The notes: generated by a model not told the origin, from the letters alone. 64,000 bases of DNA from VRUE01 sp963704515 (GCA_963704515.1 OY969913.1:1240001-1304000), one strand, 5' to 3'. Shown: positions 23,134 to 33,885, counted from the first letter of the stretch. Translations and numbers: made by a program.

Positions 23134-25825
23134 CGCCGTTTGGCTGGTTGCCGCCGGATTTCGCCTGGCCGTCGGGGATCGAGAACCGCGAGGGGGCTTC
23201 CTGCACTTCCGGGTTTTCGATTTCGTCGAGGCGGTGGATCAGGCGGTTCCACTTGTCGGGCGAGAGTTCGCCGAGGGTCGGCGAGAGGCCGCTGGCGCCG
23301 CCGATGCTGGTCAGGAAGCTGGCCATCTCCTTGCCCCACTGGGTTTCCTTGCCCTCGACGTATTCGCCGTGGCTGAGCGGGTTGCCGCTGGCGTCGGCGA
23401 AGCCCATCTCGATCGAGCCGCCCTGCCTGAAGGTGGCGATCTGATCGCCGGCGGAGACGTGCTGGCCGGGGTGGACGGTCGCGTCGACGCCCTCGTAGAC
23501 GAAGATGATCTGACCGGCGCGGCTACCGCCGAGCAGCTTGTAGAGGACGCCGCCGCCTTCGGGCCAGCCCGGCGCGCCGGTGGCGAGGATTTCGGCGTCG
23601 CCCACGGCGGCGATCGGCCCGGTGCCGGTGAAGTCGACCCCCTGGTCGATGCGCCCGGTGGCGGCGGAGAGGAAGGGGCTGACGTATTCGGTTTCGAAGC
23701 CGGCGTAGTAGCCGATGTGGACGTGGTCGTAGTGGTCCGGCAGGGCGATGCTGGTTTCACCGGGCAGGTCCTCGAGCGAGATCACCTGGTGGGGGTGCAT
23801 CGGACCCTGCAGGCGCAGCACCGTCTTGATCAGGGCATCGGTGAGAGTCCCCGGGCCCTGGTGCCCGGCAACCGGCACGCCGTCGATTTCGGAGATGTCG
23901 ACCGCGTCCCCGGTGCTGTGCTCGGAGACGTTGCCGGAAGTCGTGTAGGTGCTGTGCCCGCACTCCAGTGCGCTGATCCTCAGCTGGAAGCCGTTGGCGA
24001 CGAGGTACTCGAGCACCGCCAGCACGCGGCGGTCGATCTTGCCGCCGGCGATGTCTTCGCGGCCACATTGGTAGATCGAGAGGTTCTTGTCGTCCAGCAC
24101 GCGCTTCTCAAGGGCGTCCTTGGGGAGCAGCAGCACGCCGCTGACGCCGAGGTCGCCGGCGAAGGCGCTCTTGCCGTTCGCCCGGTAGATCGCCGTCGCT
24201 TCGAGCAGCTTCCAGCCGTCGAGGATCGGCTTCGGGTCGATCGCCGAGGCGCCGGCGCCGGCCGGCCGGATCGCGAAGTTGATGTGCGGGTCGACGCCGC
24301 CGGAGCTGCCCCCAACCCGGGCGATCACGGTGCCACCCACGACCCTCGACCCAACCTTGAGCCTTAGGGTTGAGCCCGTGCCGGACTTGCCGGACTTGGT
24401 CGAGCCGTCCTTTCGACCCGGCAGGGCATAGAGGCGCGGGCGCAGGTTCTGGCTGTCGACCAAAGGTTGCCGGGCGCCGTGCGAAGCGAGGACGCCGCCT
24501 CCCGCCTGGACGATCTGGCCAAGCTCGGCGTAGGTGTAGCGGTTGCCGTAGGAGTCTTCGAGGACGAGGTAGCGGCCCAGCTTCGGGGAGCTGCCGATCG
24601 CCTTCACCCGACCGTCGTTGACGGCGACGACCGGTGCCCCTTCGTGGGCGAAGATGTTGATCCCGCGGGGAGTCGGCGAGGAGGAGATCACTTCGGTGGC
24701 GTTGCCGTAGGCGCTGCCCGAACCCGGTGCGCCGTGCTTCAGCGCTTCCCTGGCCGAGAGGTCGTCGGCGTAGCTGGCGTCGGCGGCGACCGGGAAGTGG
24801 GCGCCCTCGGTGAGCCCGGTCAGCGAGCCGACCAGGTCGGGCGGCAGCTTGCCGTAGGCGCGTGCCGTGGCCAGCACCTCCTGCACGTACCAGTCGGCGT
24901 GGTTGTAGGAGAAGATCGCCTTGTAGAGGTCGCTGTTGCCGCCGCTGATCTTGAGCAGGTGGGCGGCGGCGCAGATCGCGTCGACCGGGTTGTAGGGGTC
25001 CTTGCGGCCGTCGCCGTTGGCGTCGAGCCCGTAGGTTTCCCAGCTCGAGGGCAGGAACTGCATCCAGCCGATCGCGCCGGCGGTCGAGGGCCCCATGTTT
25101 GTGCCGAAGTTCGTCTCGATCTTGTTGATCGAGGCCAGCACCTCCCAGGGGATGCCGTACTCGGTGCCGCAGGCCTGGTAGATCGGCAGCAGGAAGGGCG
25201 GGATCTCGAAGGAGTCGATGACGAAGTTGGGAACCCCGAGCGGCGCCGGGCCGAAGGGCGCCACCGTCGTGGTCGGATTGGCTTCGGTCGGGATGCCGCT
25301 GCTTCCGTATTGCGAGCCGCCGCTGGTCCCCTTATGAACCTGCAGCTGGACGCCGGCCGTCGCGCTCGGCGCGGTGACGCCGCCGCCCGGGTTGCCACCG
25401 CGTCCGCCGCTGGCGTCGCCGAGTGTCTGGTTTTGATGGACGCCGTTACCGCCGCCGTCGATCGAGGCGCCCGTCTTGAATCCGCCGGCCGGCTTCGCGG
25501 TGGTCGTCCCGGCCGAGGGGGGAGCTTCGACGCTTTCGTTGGTGCTTGTTTCGCCGCTCGTTTCCGGTGCCTCGCTGGTGTCGGCCGGCGAGCTGCAGTC
25601 GGGGTCTTCGGCGTCGATCAGCCCGTCGTGGTCGTCGTCGACGCCGTTCGAGCAGGCGGGTGGAGTGACGGCCGGGGCGGTGGTCAGCGGAGTCGTCGCG
25701 GCTTCGGTGCTCAGCATCGTGCCGGTGGTGGTGACGTCTTCGGCGCCGGCGAAGCCGACTCCGAGCGCCGTGACGACGCCAAAGCTGGCCAGCGCGATAG
25801 TCAGTGCGAGCTTGTTTCTCCTCAT
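23129..25825 (-). CDS. Large secreted cell-wall hydrolase (lytic transglycosylase plus peptidase-like domains)
   Basis: 898 residues from ATG 25825; the frame continues upstream, but the signal peptide (MRRNKLALTIALASFGVV) starts here. After a Ca-loop-like DDDHDGLIDAEDPDC and a Ser/Thr/Gly-rich linker comes a lytic transglycosylase domain (~200-330): ASINKIETNFG with the catalytic Glu, GAIGWMQFLPSSW and FSYNHADWYVQEV. Next is a beta-rich M23-like part (GRVKAIGSSPKLGRYLVLED) lacking clear metal ligands. Then comes an M15-like D,D-peptidase-type part (ALECGHSTYTTSGNVSEHST, GDAVDIS) and DHYDHVHIGYY. It therefore probably cleaves both glycan and peptide bonds of peptidoglycan during growth or resuscitation. 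The combination in one chain is unusual. Confidence 0.82.
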   Translation of the reverse strand: MRRNKLALTIALASFGVVTALGVGFAGAEDVTTTGTMLSTEAATTPLTTAPAVTPPACSNGVDDDHDGLIDAEDPDCSSPADTSEAPETSGETSTNESVEAPPSAGTTTAKPAGGFKTGASIDGGGNGVHQNQTLGDASGGRGGNPGGGVTAPSATAGVQLQVHKGTSGGSQYGSSGIPTEANPTTTVAPFGPAPLGVPNFVIDSFEIPPFLLPIYQACGTEYGIPWEVLASINKIETNFGTNMGPSTAGAIGWMQFLPSSWETYGLDANGDGRKDPYNPVDAICAAAHLLKISGGNSDLYKAIFSYNHADWYVQEVLATARAYGKLPPDLVGSLTGLTEGAHFPVAADASYADDLSAREALKHGAPGSGSAYGNATEVISSSPTPRGINIFAHEGAPVVAVNDGRVKAIGSSPKLGRYLVLEDSYGNRYTYAELGQIVQAGGGVLASHGARQPLVDSQNLRPRLYALPGRKDGSTKSGKSGTGSTLRLKVGSRVVGGTVIARVGGSSGGVDPHINFAIRPAGAGASAIDPKPILDGWKLLEATAIYRANGKSAFAGDLGVSGVLLLPKDALEKRVLDDKNLSIYQCGREDIAGGKIDRRVLAVLEYLVANGFQLRISALECGHSTYTTSGNVSEHSTGDAVDISEIDGVPVAGHQGPGTLTDALIKTVLRLQGPMHPHQVISLEDLPGETSIALPDHYDHVHIGYYAGFETEYVSPFLSAATGRIDQGVDFTGTGPIAAVGDAEILATGAPGWPEGGGVLYKLLGGSRAGQIIFVYEGVDATVHPGQHVSAGDQIATFRQGGSIEMGFADASGNPLSHGEYVEGKETQWGKEMASFLTSIGGASGLSPTLGELSPDKWNRLIHRLDEIENPEVQEAPSRFSIPDGQAKSGGNQPNGD

Positions 25826-25998
25826 ACGACAGCGCCTCCGCGCCCGCTGCCGCAGCTCGTGCAGCGCGTCCCCTTGTCCCTGCGCAACAGGCCCGTCCAA
25901 GCTACTTGCTCGACCTGGGTCGCGCAACGGCCTGAGCCCGCCCCCAACAAGGCCTTAATCAACGTGTTTCGCATTGCCCCGGCGGCAGGATTTCAGGC

Positions 25999-26361
25999 GT
26001 GCCGGATGCGCTCGTTAAGCTGATGTCAATGGCGGCCGATTACGACGATCCCGACGGCCTGCGCGCCCGCAGCGAGCAGGCGATCGGCGAGCTCGCCCAG
26101 GCGCTGCTCGACAGCAACGTGCTGGAGAACGCGGTCGCCGCCGCCTTCGGCGCTCGCGAGAAGGCCCTCGACGCCCAGCACGCGGCGATGAGCGCTCTCA
26201 ACCTGCCCTCCGCCGGCGATCTCGAACGCCTCGAGCGCCGCCTGCGCTCGCTCTCAGAGCGCTTCGAAGACGTCGAGGACCAGATCGACCGGCTTGCCCG
26301 CGACGTCGACGATGTGCGGCGCCAGCTCGCTCGCGAGCAACGCGAAAAGGCCGAAGACTAA
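25999..26361 (+). CDS. Small coiled-coil protein, phasin-like
   Basis: 120 residues from GTG 25999; ATG codons at 26023 and 26029 are alternatives. The sequence is almost entirely helical. The C-terminal half is a charged coiled coil (LERLERRLRSLSERFEDVED, followed by IDRLARDVDDVRRQL). The arrangement resembles short PHA-granule-associated or scaffold proteins. It is divergent from the wall hydrolase and convergent with the nucleoside phosphorylase (9-nt gap). Function is not known. Confidence 0.65.
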   Translation: MPDALVKLMSMAADYDDPDGLRARSEQAIGELAQALLDSNVLENAVAAAFGAREKALDAQHAAMSALNLPSAGDLERLERRLRSLSERFEDVEDQIDRLARDVDDVRRQLAREQREKAED

Positions 26362-26370
26362 GCCTCGACT

Positions 26371-27045
26371 CTAGGTTGAGAGTACTCGGGAGGCAACCCT
26401 CCCGGCCTGCTTCTCGACCTGCTCGAGGAGCTCCTTCTCCAGACGCTCGCCCGTCGCGGCGATCTCGGCGACGATCAGCACCGCCGCGACCTCGACTCCG
26501 AGCGAGCGGGCGCGCGCCAGCAGCGGCGCGGTCTGCATGTCGGTGGCCTCGACGCCGGGCCGGGGCGAATGCGCGGCGGGATGGGCGTCGACGCTGGCGA
26601 CCGTCGCACTGCGTCCCTCGCCGCCCAGCTCCTCCTCGAGGCGAGCGGCAAGCGCCGGGTCGGGGAGCACTGTCTCGCCGGCGTCCACTCCGTGCGGGAG
26701 GGCGCTGCCGCCCTCGGCGAGCGCGGAGCCGACCGCGAGCAGCTCGCCCAACCGGCACCCGGGGGCGAAGCCGGCCGCCGTTCCGACCCGGATCGCGCGG
26801 CGCACGCCGAGTTCGGCCAGGTCGCCGAGGACGAGCGTCGCGCTCGGTCCCCCGATCCCGGTCGACTGGATGGTCAGCGCCCGCCCCGCGGCGGTCTCGC
26901 CCGAGTAGCCCCAGAGCCCGCGTGCGTGGTTGCTCATCTTCGGCTCCGCCAGCAGCTCCTGAGCCAGCAGCAGCGCCCGGCCGGGGTCGCCGACCAGGAC
27001 CGCGTCGGCGGCGACGGCTGCGGTGGGGCGCAGGTGCGAGGGCAT
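26371..27045 (-). CDS. Nucleoside phosphorylase family protein (PNP/UDP class)
   Basis: 224 residues of the trimeric/hexameric nucleoside phosphorylase fold: LVGDPGRALLLAQEL (phosphate loop), STGIGGPSATLVLGDL, VRRAIRVGTAAGFAPG, and a late VEATDMQTAPLLARA. These enzymes split nucleosides with phosphate to base plus ribose-1-phosphate. In most members the last motif reads VEMExA; the change to VEATDMQ alters the ribose-contacting region, so the substrate may differ from standard purine or uridine nucleosides. It is divergent from glnB (99-nt gap between starts). Confidence 0.85.
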   Translation of the reverse strand: MPSHLRPTAAVAADAVLVGDPGRALLLAQELLAEPKMSNHARGLWGYSGETAAGRALTIQSTGIGGPSATLVLGDLAELGVRRAIRVGTAAGFAPGCRLGELLAVGSALAEGGSALPHGVDAGETVLPDPALAARLEEELGGEGRSATVASVDAHPAAHSPRPGVEATDMQTAPLLARARSLGVEVAAVLIVAEIAATGERLEKELLEQVEKQAGRVASRVLST

Positions 27046-27144
27046 CGCCGCGCCACCCTATTGCCACTCGCGAGAACCGCCGCGGCGGTATTTGCGCCAT
27101 CTGTCCAAGGACGGGAGCCCGGGCCGCCGCCAGGATTTGCGGCG

Positions 27145-27519
27145 ATGAAGAAGATCGAGGCCTTCATCCGCCACGAGGCGTTCGACCCGATCCGCGCCGA
27201 GCTGCTCGATCGCGGGCTGCCCTCGCTCTCGGTCACCGAGGTGAAGGGCTCGGGGCGCCAGAAGGGTGACGTCGAGAACTACCGCGGTTCGGCGCTGATG
27301 ATCAGCATGCGCCCGAAGTTGAAGCTCGAGGTCGTGATCGAGGACCGCTACGTCGATGGAGTGGTCGAGACGATTCTCCGTCACGCCCGCACCGGCGAGG
27401 TCGGCGACGGCAAGATCTTCGTCATCCCGGTCGAGGAAGCGATCCGGATTCGCACCGGCGAGGGCGGCGAGCCGGTGCTGCAGGCGCACGACCCGGCGCC
27501 CGATCCAGCTTCGGGCTAG
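27145..27519 (+). CDS. glnB: P-II family nitrogen signalling protein, variant T-loop
   Basis: 124 residues from ATG 27145. P-II proteins are trimers that bind ATP/ADP and 2-oxoglutarate and regulate Amt, glutamine synthetase adenylylation and transcription. The signature GSGRQKGDVENYRGS is present with Tyr46. The usual 'RGAEY' becomes RGSALM, so Tyr51, which GlnD uridylylates (or which is adenylylated in actinobacteria), is replaced by Leu. The C-terminal signature DGKIFVIPVEEAIRIRTGE is intact, so ligand binding is likely kept. The gene is not adjacent to amt or glnD. It lies 13 nt before the cyclase start and is probably cotranscribed with it. Confidence 0.9.
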   Translation: MKKIEAFIRHEAFDPIRAELLDRGLPSLSVTEVKGSGRQKGDVENYRGSALMISMRPKLKLEVVIEDRYVDGVVETILRHARTGEVGDGKIFVIPVEEAIRIRTGEGGEPVLQAHDPAPDPASG

Positions 27520-27532
27520 CCTCGGGGGCGGA

Positions 27533-28720
27533 TTGCCGCCCGACCAGCGCATATCCCTCAGCGAGGCCGCGCGGCGCGCCGGGGTGTCTACCGCCACGCT
27601 GAAACGCTGGGCCGACGAAAAGGTCGTCCCGGTACGGCGCGGCCGCTGGACGGCTGCCGCGGCCGCCCAGGCGCGAGTCGTCGCCCGGATGCGCGAGCGC
27701 GGCCACTCGCTCGAGGACCTGAAGCGCGCCGGCCGCGAGGGAAGGCTGGCCTTCGGCTTCGCCGAGGACCTCTTTCCGGCGCCGGAAGAGCAGTCGACGG
27801 TCGCCGATGTGGCGGCCGAGACCGGCCTCGAGCCGGAGCTGGTCGAGCGCATCCTGGTCATCCTCGGCACCCCGATCGAGGGCGAGCGGCTGCTCAACCC
27901 TCACGACGTGCAGGCGCTGCGCCACTGCGCCCGGGTGCTCGCCGCCGGCTTCCCGTTGGTCGCCTTCCTGCAGCTGGTGCGCGTCTACGCCCAGTCGCTG
28001 CGCCGCATCGCCGATGCCGAGGTGCGGCTCTTCCACCTCTACGTGCACGAGCCGCTGATCCGCGACGGCGTCCCCGAGCTGGAGATGGCCGAGGAGATGG
28101 GCGAGCTGGCCGGCGACCTGCTGCCCCTCGCCTCGCCGATCGTCGACTACCTGCACACGCGCTACCTGCGCTTCTTCCTCGAGCAGGACGTGATCGGCCA
28201 TATGGAGAGCGAAATGGGCGGTGCCGAGTCGCAGGTCCACCACGTGCCGATCGCACTCTGCTTCATCGACCTCACCGGCTTCACCCGCTACACCGAGGAG
28301 GAGGGCGACATGGAGGCGCTCGACGTGGTCGAGCGCTTCGTCGAGACGGTGGAAGCGACGATGCCGCCGGATGCGACGATCGTCAAGACGATCGGCGACG
28401 AGGTGATGGTCGTCTCGCCCGACCCCGCCTCGCTGACCGAGTGGGCGGTCAAGCTCCTCGGCCGCTTCCCCGAGCGCCCCCGGCCGCGCGTCGGGATCCA
28501 CTACGCCCAGGCCGTCTACCGCGACGGCGACTATTTCGGCACCCACGTCAACCTCGCCCACCGCGTCGTCAGCCGCGCCCAGGCCGGCGAGGTGCTGGTC
28601 ACCGACCGCGTCAAGGAGGCGATCGCGGGCCGCGAGGGCCTCGACTGCGACCCGATCGGCGAGGTCGACCTCAGGGGCTTCCCCGCCCCCACCGCCCTCT
28701 TCGTCGTCCACGATGCTTGA
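27533..28720 (+). CDS. MerR-like HTH / class III nucleotidyl cyclase fusion
   Basis: 395 residues from TTG 27533, preceded by a GGGGGCGGA Shine-Dalgarno-like run. Residues ~6-70 form a MerR-type helix-turn-helix (ISLSEAARRAGVSTATLKRW, then RRGRWTAAAAAQARVV). A helical middle domain (~80-230) resembles regulatory regions of mycobacterial cyclases. The C-terminal catalytic domain (~240-393) has both metal aspartates (FIDLTGF and KTIGDEVMVVS) and the transition-state Asn/Arg (VNLAHRVVSRA). It probably makes cAMP, with DNA binding or DNA-regulated activity. Its end overlaps tilS by 8 nt, so it heads the housekeeping operon together with glnB. Confidence 0.85.
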   Translation: MPPDQRISLSEAARRAGVSTATLKRWADEKVVPVRRGRWTAAAAAQARVVARMRERGHSLEDLKRAGREGRLAFGFAEDLFPAPEEQSTVADVAAETGLEPELVERILVILGTPIEGERLLNPHDVQALRHCARVLAAGFPLVAFLQLVRVYAQSLRRIADAEVRLFHLYVHEPLIRDGVPELEMAEEMGELAGDLLPLASPIVDYLHTRYLRFFLEQDVIGHMESEMGGAESQVHHVPIALCFIDLTGFTRYTEEEGDMEALDVVERFVETVEATMPPDATIVKTIGDEVMVVSPDPASLTEWAVKLLGRFPERPRPRVGIHYAQAVYRDGDYFGTHVNLAHRVVSRAQAGEVLVTDRVKEAIAGREGLDCDPIGEVDLRGFPAPTALFVVHDA

Positions 28721-29636
28721 GAGCGTGCGCGAGGGCGGCTTGCTGCCCGCCGGGGGATCGGCGGTGGCGATGGTCTCCGGGGGGCGGGACTCGACCTGCC
28801 TGCTCGATCTCTGCGCGCGGCTTCTCGGGGCGGACGCGGTAACCGCCCTGCACGTCAACTACGGGCTGCGCGATGACTCCGATCAGGACGAGGCGCATTG
28901 CGCGGCGCTCTGCGAGCGGCTCGGCGTGCGGCTCGAGGTCGAGCGGCCGCGGCGGCCCGAGGGGCCGGGCAACCTGCAGTCCTGGGCGCGGGACGTCCGC
29001 TACGCGGCCGCGGCGCGGTTGGCGCTGCCCGACGGGGCGCGGATCGCCACCGGGCACACGGCCGACGACCAGGTCGAGACGATCCTCTACCGGCTCGCCT
29101 CCTCGCCCAGCCGCCGCGCCCTGCTTGGGATGAAGCCGCGCGACGGCAGTCTGGTCCGGCCGCTGCTTGGCTTCACCCGCGAGCAGACCACCGCCTATTG
29201 CGAGCAGCGGGGACTGGCCTGGCGCGACGACCCGACCAACGCCGAGGTTGGCTACGCGCGCAACCGGGTTCGCCACGGCCTCGCTCGGGCGCTGGCCGAA
29301 GTCCACCCGGCGGCCGCCCGCAACGTCCTGCGCACCGCGGAGCTGCTGCGCGACGAGGCCGAGGTGCTCGACGCCCTCATCGACTCCGAGATCGGCGGCG
29401 CCAACGGTGGCGCCCGCGGCACGATCGAGCTCGACCGCCTCGTCGAGCTGCCATCCGCCCTGCGCCGCCTCGTCGTCCAGCGCCTCGCCGATGACGCCGC
29501 CGGCCGTCCGGTTCCCGGCGCGGCCAACCGCGCCGACGAGGTCGCCGCCCTGCGCCGCACCGGCCGAGCCCAGCTCGACCTCGGCGGCGGCGTCCGCGCC
29601 GTGGCCGAGCGCGGCCTGCTCCACGCCGAGCGCTGA
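28713..29636 (+). CDS. tilS: tRNA(Ile)-lysidine synthase
   Basis: 307 residues. TilS modifies C34 of tRNA-Ile(CAU) to lysidine using ATP and lysine, so that AUA is read as isoleucine. The PP-loop ATPase motif is SGGRDS (residues ~22-27, usual form SGGxDS). It is followed by ALHVNYGLRDDSD, the GHTADDQVETILYRL motif and the tRNA-binding RNRVRH. The C-terminal TilC domain is short, as in other actinobacterial enzymes. The start ATG overlaps the cyclase by 8 nt. The order tilS-hpt-ftsH is widely conserved. Confidence 0.94.
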   Translation: MLESVREGGLLPAGGSAVAMVSGGRDSTCLLDLCARLLGADAVTALHVNYGLRDDSDQDEAHCAALCERLGVRLEVERPRRPEGPGNLQSWARDVRYAAAARLALPDGARIATGHTADDQVETILYRLASSPSRRALLGMKPRDGSLVRPLLGFTREQTTAYCEQRGLAWRDDPTNAEVGYARNRVRHGLARALAEVHPAAARNVLRTAELLRDEAEVLDALIDSEIGGANGGARGTIELDRLVELPSALRRLVVQRLADDAAGRPVPGAANRADEVAALRRTGRAQLDLGGGVRAVAERGLLHAER

Positions 29637-29672
29637 GCCCGGCGGCCTCCCTGTATCTAGACTGCGGCGCCC

Positions 29673-30200
29673 ATGGCGGAGCCCGGCATCGGCGAGACCC
29701 TCGTCTCCAGTGAGGACCTGCAGCGGCGCGTCGCCGAGCTCGGCCGCCAGATCAGCGAGGACTACGGCGACCGCGACCTCTTCATGGTCGGCGTGCTGAA
29801 GGGCGCCGTGCTCTTCCTCGCCGACCTGATGCGCGGCATCAGCGTCCCCTGCGAGATCGACTTCATGGCCGTCTCCAGCTACGGCTCGCAGACCGACTCC
29901 TCAGGCGTGGTGCGGATCATGAAGGACCTCGACGCGCCGATCGAAGGCCGCCACGTGCTGATCGTCGAGGACATCATCGACTCCGGTCTCACCCTCCAGT
30001 ACCTGATGCGCAACCTGCGGGCCCGCAACCCCGCCTCGCTCGAGGTCTGCGCGCTGCTGACCAAGCCGGAGCGCCTGCGGGTCGATCTCTCGCCCCGTTA
30101 CGTCGGCTTCGAGATCGCCAACCGGTTCGCGGTCGGCTACGGCCTCGACCACGCCCAGCGCCATCGCAACCTGCCCTACGTCGCCGCTCTGGACGAGTAG
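29673..30200 (+). CDS. hpt: Hypoxanthine(-guanine) phosphoribosyltransferase
   Basis: 175 residues. The PRPP-binding motif is VLIVEDIIDSGLTL (~94-107). The N-terminal SYGSQTDSSGVVRIMKDLD and the C-terminal VGFEIANRFAVGYGLDHAQ contact the purine. The enzyme salvages hypoxanthine and guanine to IMP and GMP with PRPP. It lies between tilS and ftsH as in many Gram-positive bacteria, in the same operon. Confidence 0.95.
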   Translation: MAEPGIGETLVSSEDLQRRVAELGRQISEDYGDRDLFMVGVLKGAVLFLADLMRGISVPCEIDFMAVSSYGSQTDSSGVVRIMKDLDAPIEGRHVLIVEDIIDSGLTLQYLMRNLRARNPASLEVCALLTKPERLRVDLSPRYVGFEIANRFAVGYGLDHAQRHRNLPYVAALDE

Positions 30201-30234
30201 CGCTGAAACCGCCCTGGTACGCTGATTTTTCCCT

Positions 30235-32181
<1,947 letters not shown>

Positions 32182-32189
32182 CCAGCCCC

Positions 32190-32968
32190 GTGAAGCTCAT
32201 GGGGGTCGTCAACGTGACGCCGGACTCGTTCTCGGACGGGGGGCAGTACCTCGATGCTGAGGCGGCGATCGCGCATGGCGTTGAGCTTTTGCGGGACGGG
32301 GCGGGGATCCTGGATGTGGGGGGGAATCGACTCGGCCGGGAGCCGAGCCGGTGGGGGAGGACGAGGAGCTGCGGCGGGTCGAGCCGGTGGTTCGGGGATT
32401 GGCTGGCGCCGCGACGGTGTCGATTGACACGTCCAAGGCGCGCGTCGCTGAGGCCGCGATCGTCGCTGGCGCCTCGATCGTCAACGATGTGACGGCGCTG
32501 CGAGGAGACGGCGAGATGGCTGGGTTGTGCGCGGAGCGGGGGGTGGGGGTGGTGCTGATGCACATGCCCGGGACGCCTCAGACGATGCAGGACGATCCGC
32601 GGTATGACGACGTGGTTGACGATGTCAGGGGCTTTCTCGCGGAGCGGGTCGAGGCCGCGGTTGCCGCCGGGATCGATGAGGAGCGGATTTGGGTCGATCC
32701 GGGGATCGGATTCGGGAAGACGTTGGCGCACAATCTGGAGCTGTTGCGGCGGCTGGGGGAGCTGCGCGAGCTGGGGCGCCCTTTGGTGGTGGGGACCTCG
32801 CGCAAGAGCTTCATCGGCAAGGTCGATGGATCGGGAGTCGAGGAGCGGATCGGGGGGACGATCGCCTCCTCGGTTCTCGCTGTCGCGGAGGGCGCCGACG
32901 TGCTGCGCGTTCACGATGTAGCCGAGATGGCGCAGGCGCTCACGGTCGCGGGCGCGATCCTTGGGTAG
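32190..32968 (+). CDS. folP: Dihydropteroate synthase, reading frame broken by one missing G
   Basis: DHPS joins 6-hydroxymethyl-dihydropterin diphosphate and p-aminobenzoate in folate synthesis. The N-terminal part (from GTG 32190) has the family start GVVNVTPDSFSDGG and reads to DVGG. The frame then breaks in the G7 run at 32318-32324. Adding one G restores ESTRPGAEPVGEDEELRRV and the rest of the family: SIDTSKA, DPGIGFGK and VGTSRKSFIG, up to the stop at 32966-32968. Restored length is about 259 residues, normal for the family. Since cysS shows the same defect, a homopolymer sequencing error is more likely than a true mutation. The gene belongs to the folP-folB-folK operon. Confidence 0.9.
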
Positions 32969-32977
32969 GTTGCACCC

Positions 32978-33397
32978 ATGGAGGCGCACGGAAACGGGAT
33001 CGAGTCACGGGTCGAGGTCGAGCTGCGCGGTCTCTCGATCTACACCCACCACGGGGTCAGCGACTCCGAGCAGGAGGTCGGCCAGCGGCTCGAGTTCGAC
33101 GTCTCCTTCGACGTTCCCGACTGCGACGCCGTGCTTACCGACCGGATCGAGGACACGGTCGACTACGCCGAGGTCTGCGACATCGTCGCCCTCGCCGCCA
33201 CCGAGCGCAGCTACCGCACCCTGGAGCGCCTCGCCCAGGTGGTCGGCGAGCGCCTGATGGAGCGCTACGGCTGCGAATCGGTCCGCATCCGCGCCGCCAA
33301 GCCCGAGCCGCCCCTCCCCCTCGCGATCCAAGAGGTCGCGGTCGAGGTGGTCCAGGAGCGCGCCGAAGAGGAAGACGACGAAGCCGAAGAGGCGTGA
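32978..33397 (+). CDS. folB: Dihydroneopterin aldolase
   Basis: 139 residues. Family features are VELRGLSIYTHHGVSDSEQE (substrate pocket), DVSFDVPDCDAVLTDRIEDT, VDYAEV with the active-site residues, and RAAKPEPPLPLAIQEVAVEV containing the catalytic Lys. It cleaves 7,8-dihydroneopterin to 6-hydroxymethyl-dihydropterin. The C-terminal tail is very acidic (EEEDDEAEEA). Its TGA overlaps the GTG of folK by 4 nt, so translation is coupled. Confidence 0.94.
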   Translation: MEAHGNGIESRVEVELRGLSIYTHHGVSDSEQEVGQRLEFDVSFDVPDCDAVLTDRIEDTVDYAEVCDIVALAATERSYRTLERLAQVVGERLMERYGCESVRIRAAKPEPPLPLAIQEVAVEVVQERAEEEDDEAEEA

Positions 33398-33885
33398 TCG
33401 GGTACCTCGGCCTCGGGTCGAATGTGGGCGACCGGGCGTCGCATCTGCTTGCGGCCGTGGAGGGGCTGCGCGAGGCGGGGGTCGAGGTTGAGGCGGTCTC
33501 CTCGGGCTATGAGACGGAGCCGGTGGGCGAGATCCTCGATCAACCCGACTTTCTCAACGCCGCGGTCCGCATCCGCACCGAGCTGGCGCCCGAAGATCTG
33601 CTCGACCTCTGCAAGCGGATCGAGGCCGAGCGCGGCCGCCAGCTCGACGCTCCGCGCCACAGCCCGCGGCCGCTCGACGTAGACCTGCTCCTGCTCGGCG
33701 ACCTCGAGCTGTGCACCGAGCGCCTCACCCTGCCCCACCCCGAGGTCACCAGCCGCCGCTTCGTCCTCGCCCCGCTGCTTGAGCTCGCCCCGGACCTCGC
33801 CCTCCCGGACGGCACCCGCCTCGACGCCGCCCTCGCCGCGCTCGGCCCCGGCCAGCGCGCGGAGCGTGTCGGTCCGCTCGATTAG
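33394..33885 (+). CDS. folK: 6-hydroxymethyl-dihydropterin pyrophosphokinase
   Basis: 163 residues from GTG 33394, which overlaps the folB stop. The HPPK signature is RPLDVDLLLLGD (~91-102). The N-terminal GYLGLGSNVGDRASHL, YETEPVG and QPDFLNAAVRI are also conserved. It transfers pyrophosphate from ATP to the pterin, giving the substrate of FolP. It ends convergently against the GST gene with 4 nt of overlap. Confidence 0.95.
   Translation: MIGYLGLGSNVGDRASHLLAAVEGLREAGVEVEAVSSGYETEPVGEILDQPDFLNAAVRIRTELAPEDLLDLCKRIEAERGRQLDAPRHSPRPLDVDLLLLGDLELCTERLTLPHPEVTSRRFVLAPLLELAPDLALPDGTRLDAALAALGPGQRAERVGPLD

Noticed and set aside
26388..26406. Terminator-like GGGAGG-CCTCCC repeat after the nucleoside phosphorylase
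   Set aside because: It lies within the last codons of the gene and has no T-run.
32351..32968. Independent short gene starting at an ATG inside folP
   Set aside because: Its sequence continues the dihydropteroate synthase family exactly after the G7 run, so it is the second part of folP and not a separate gene.
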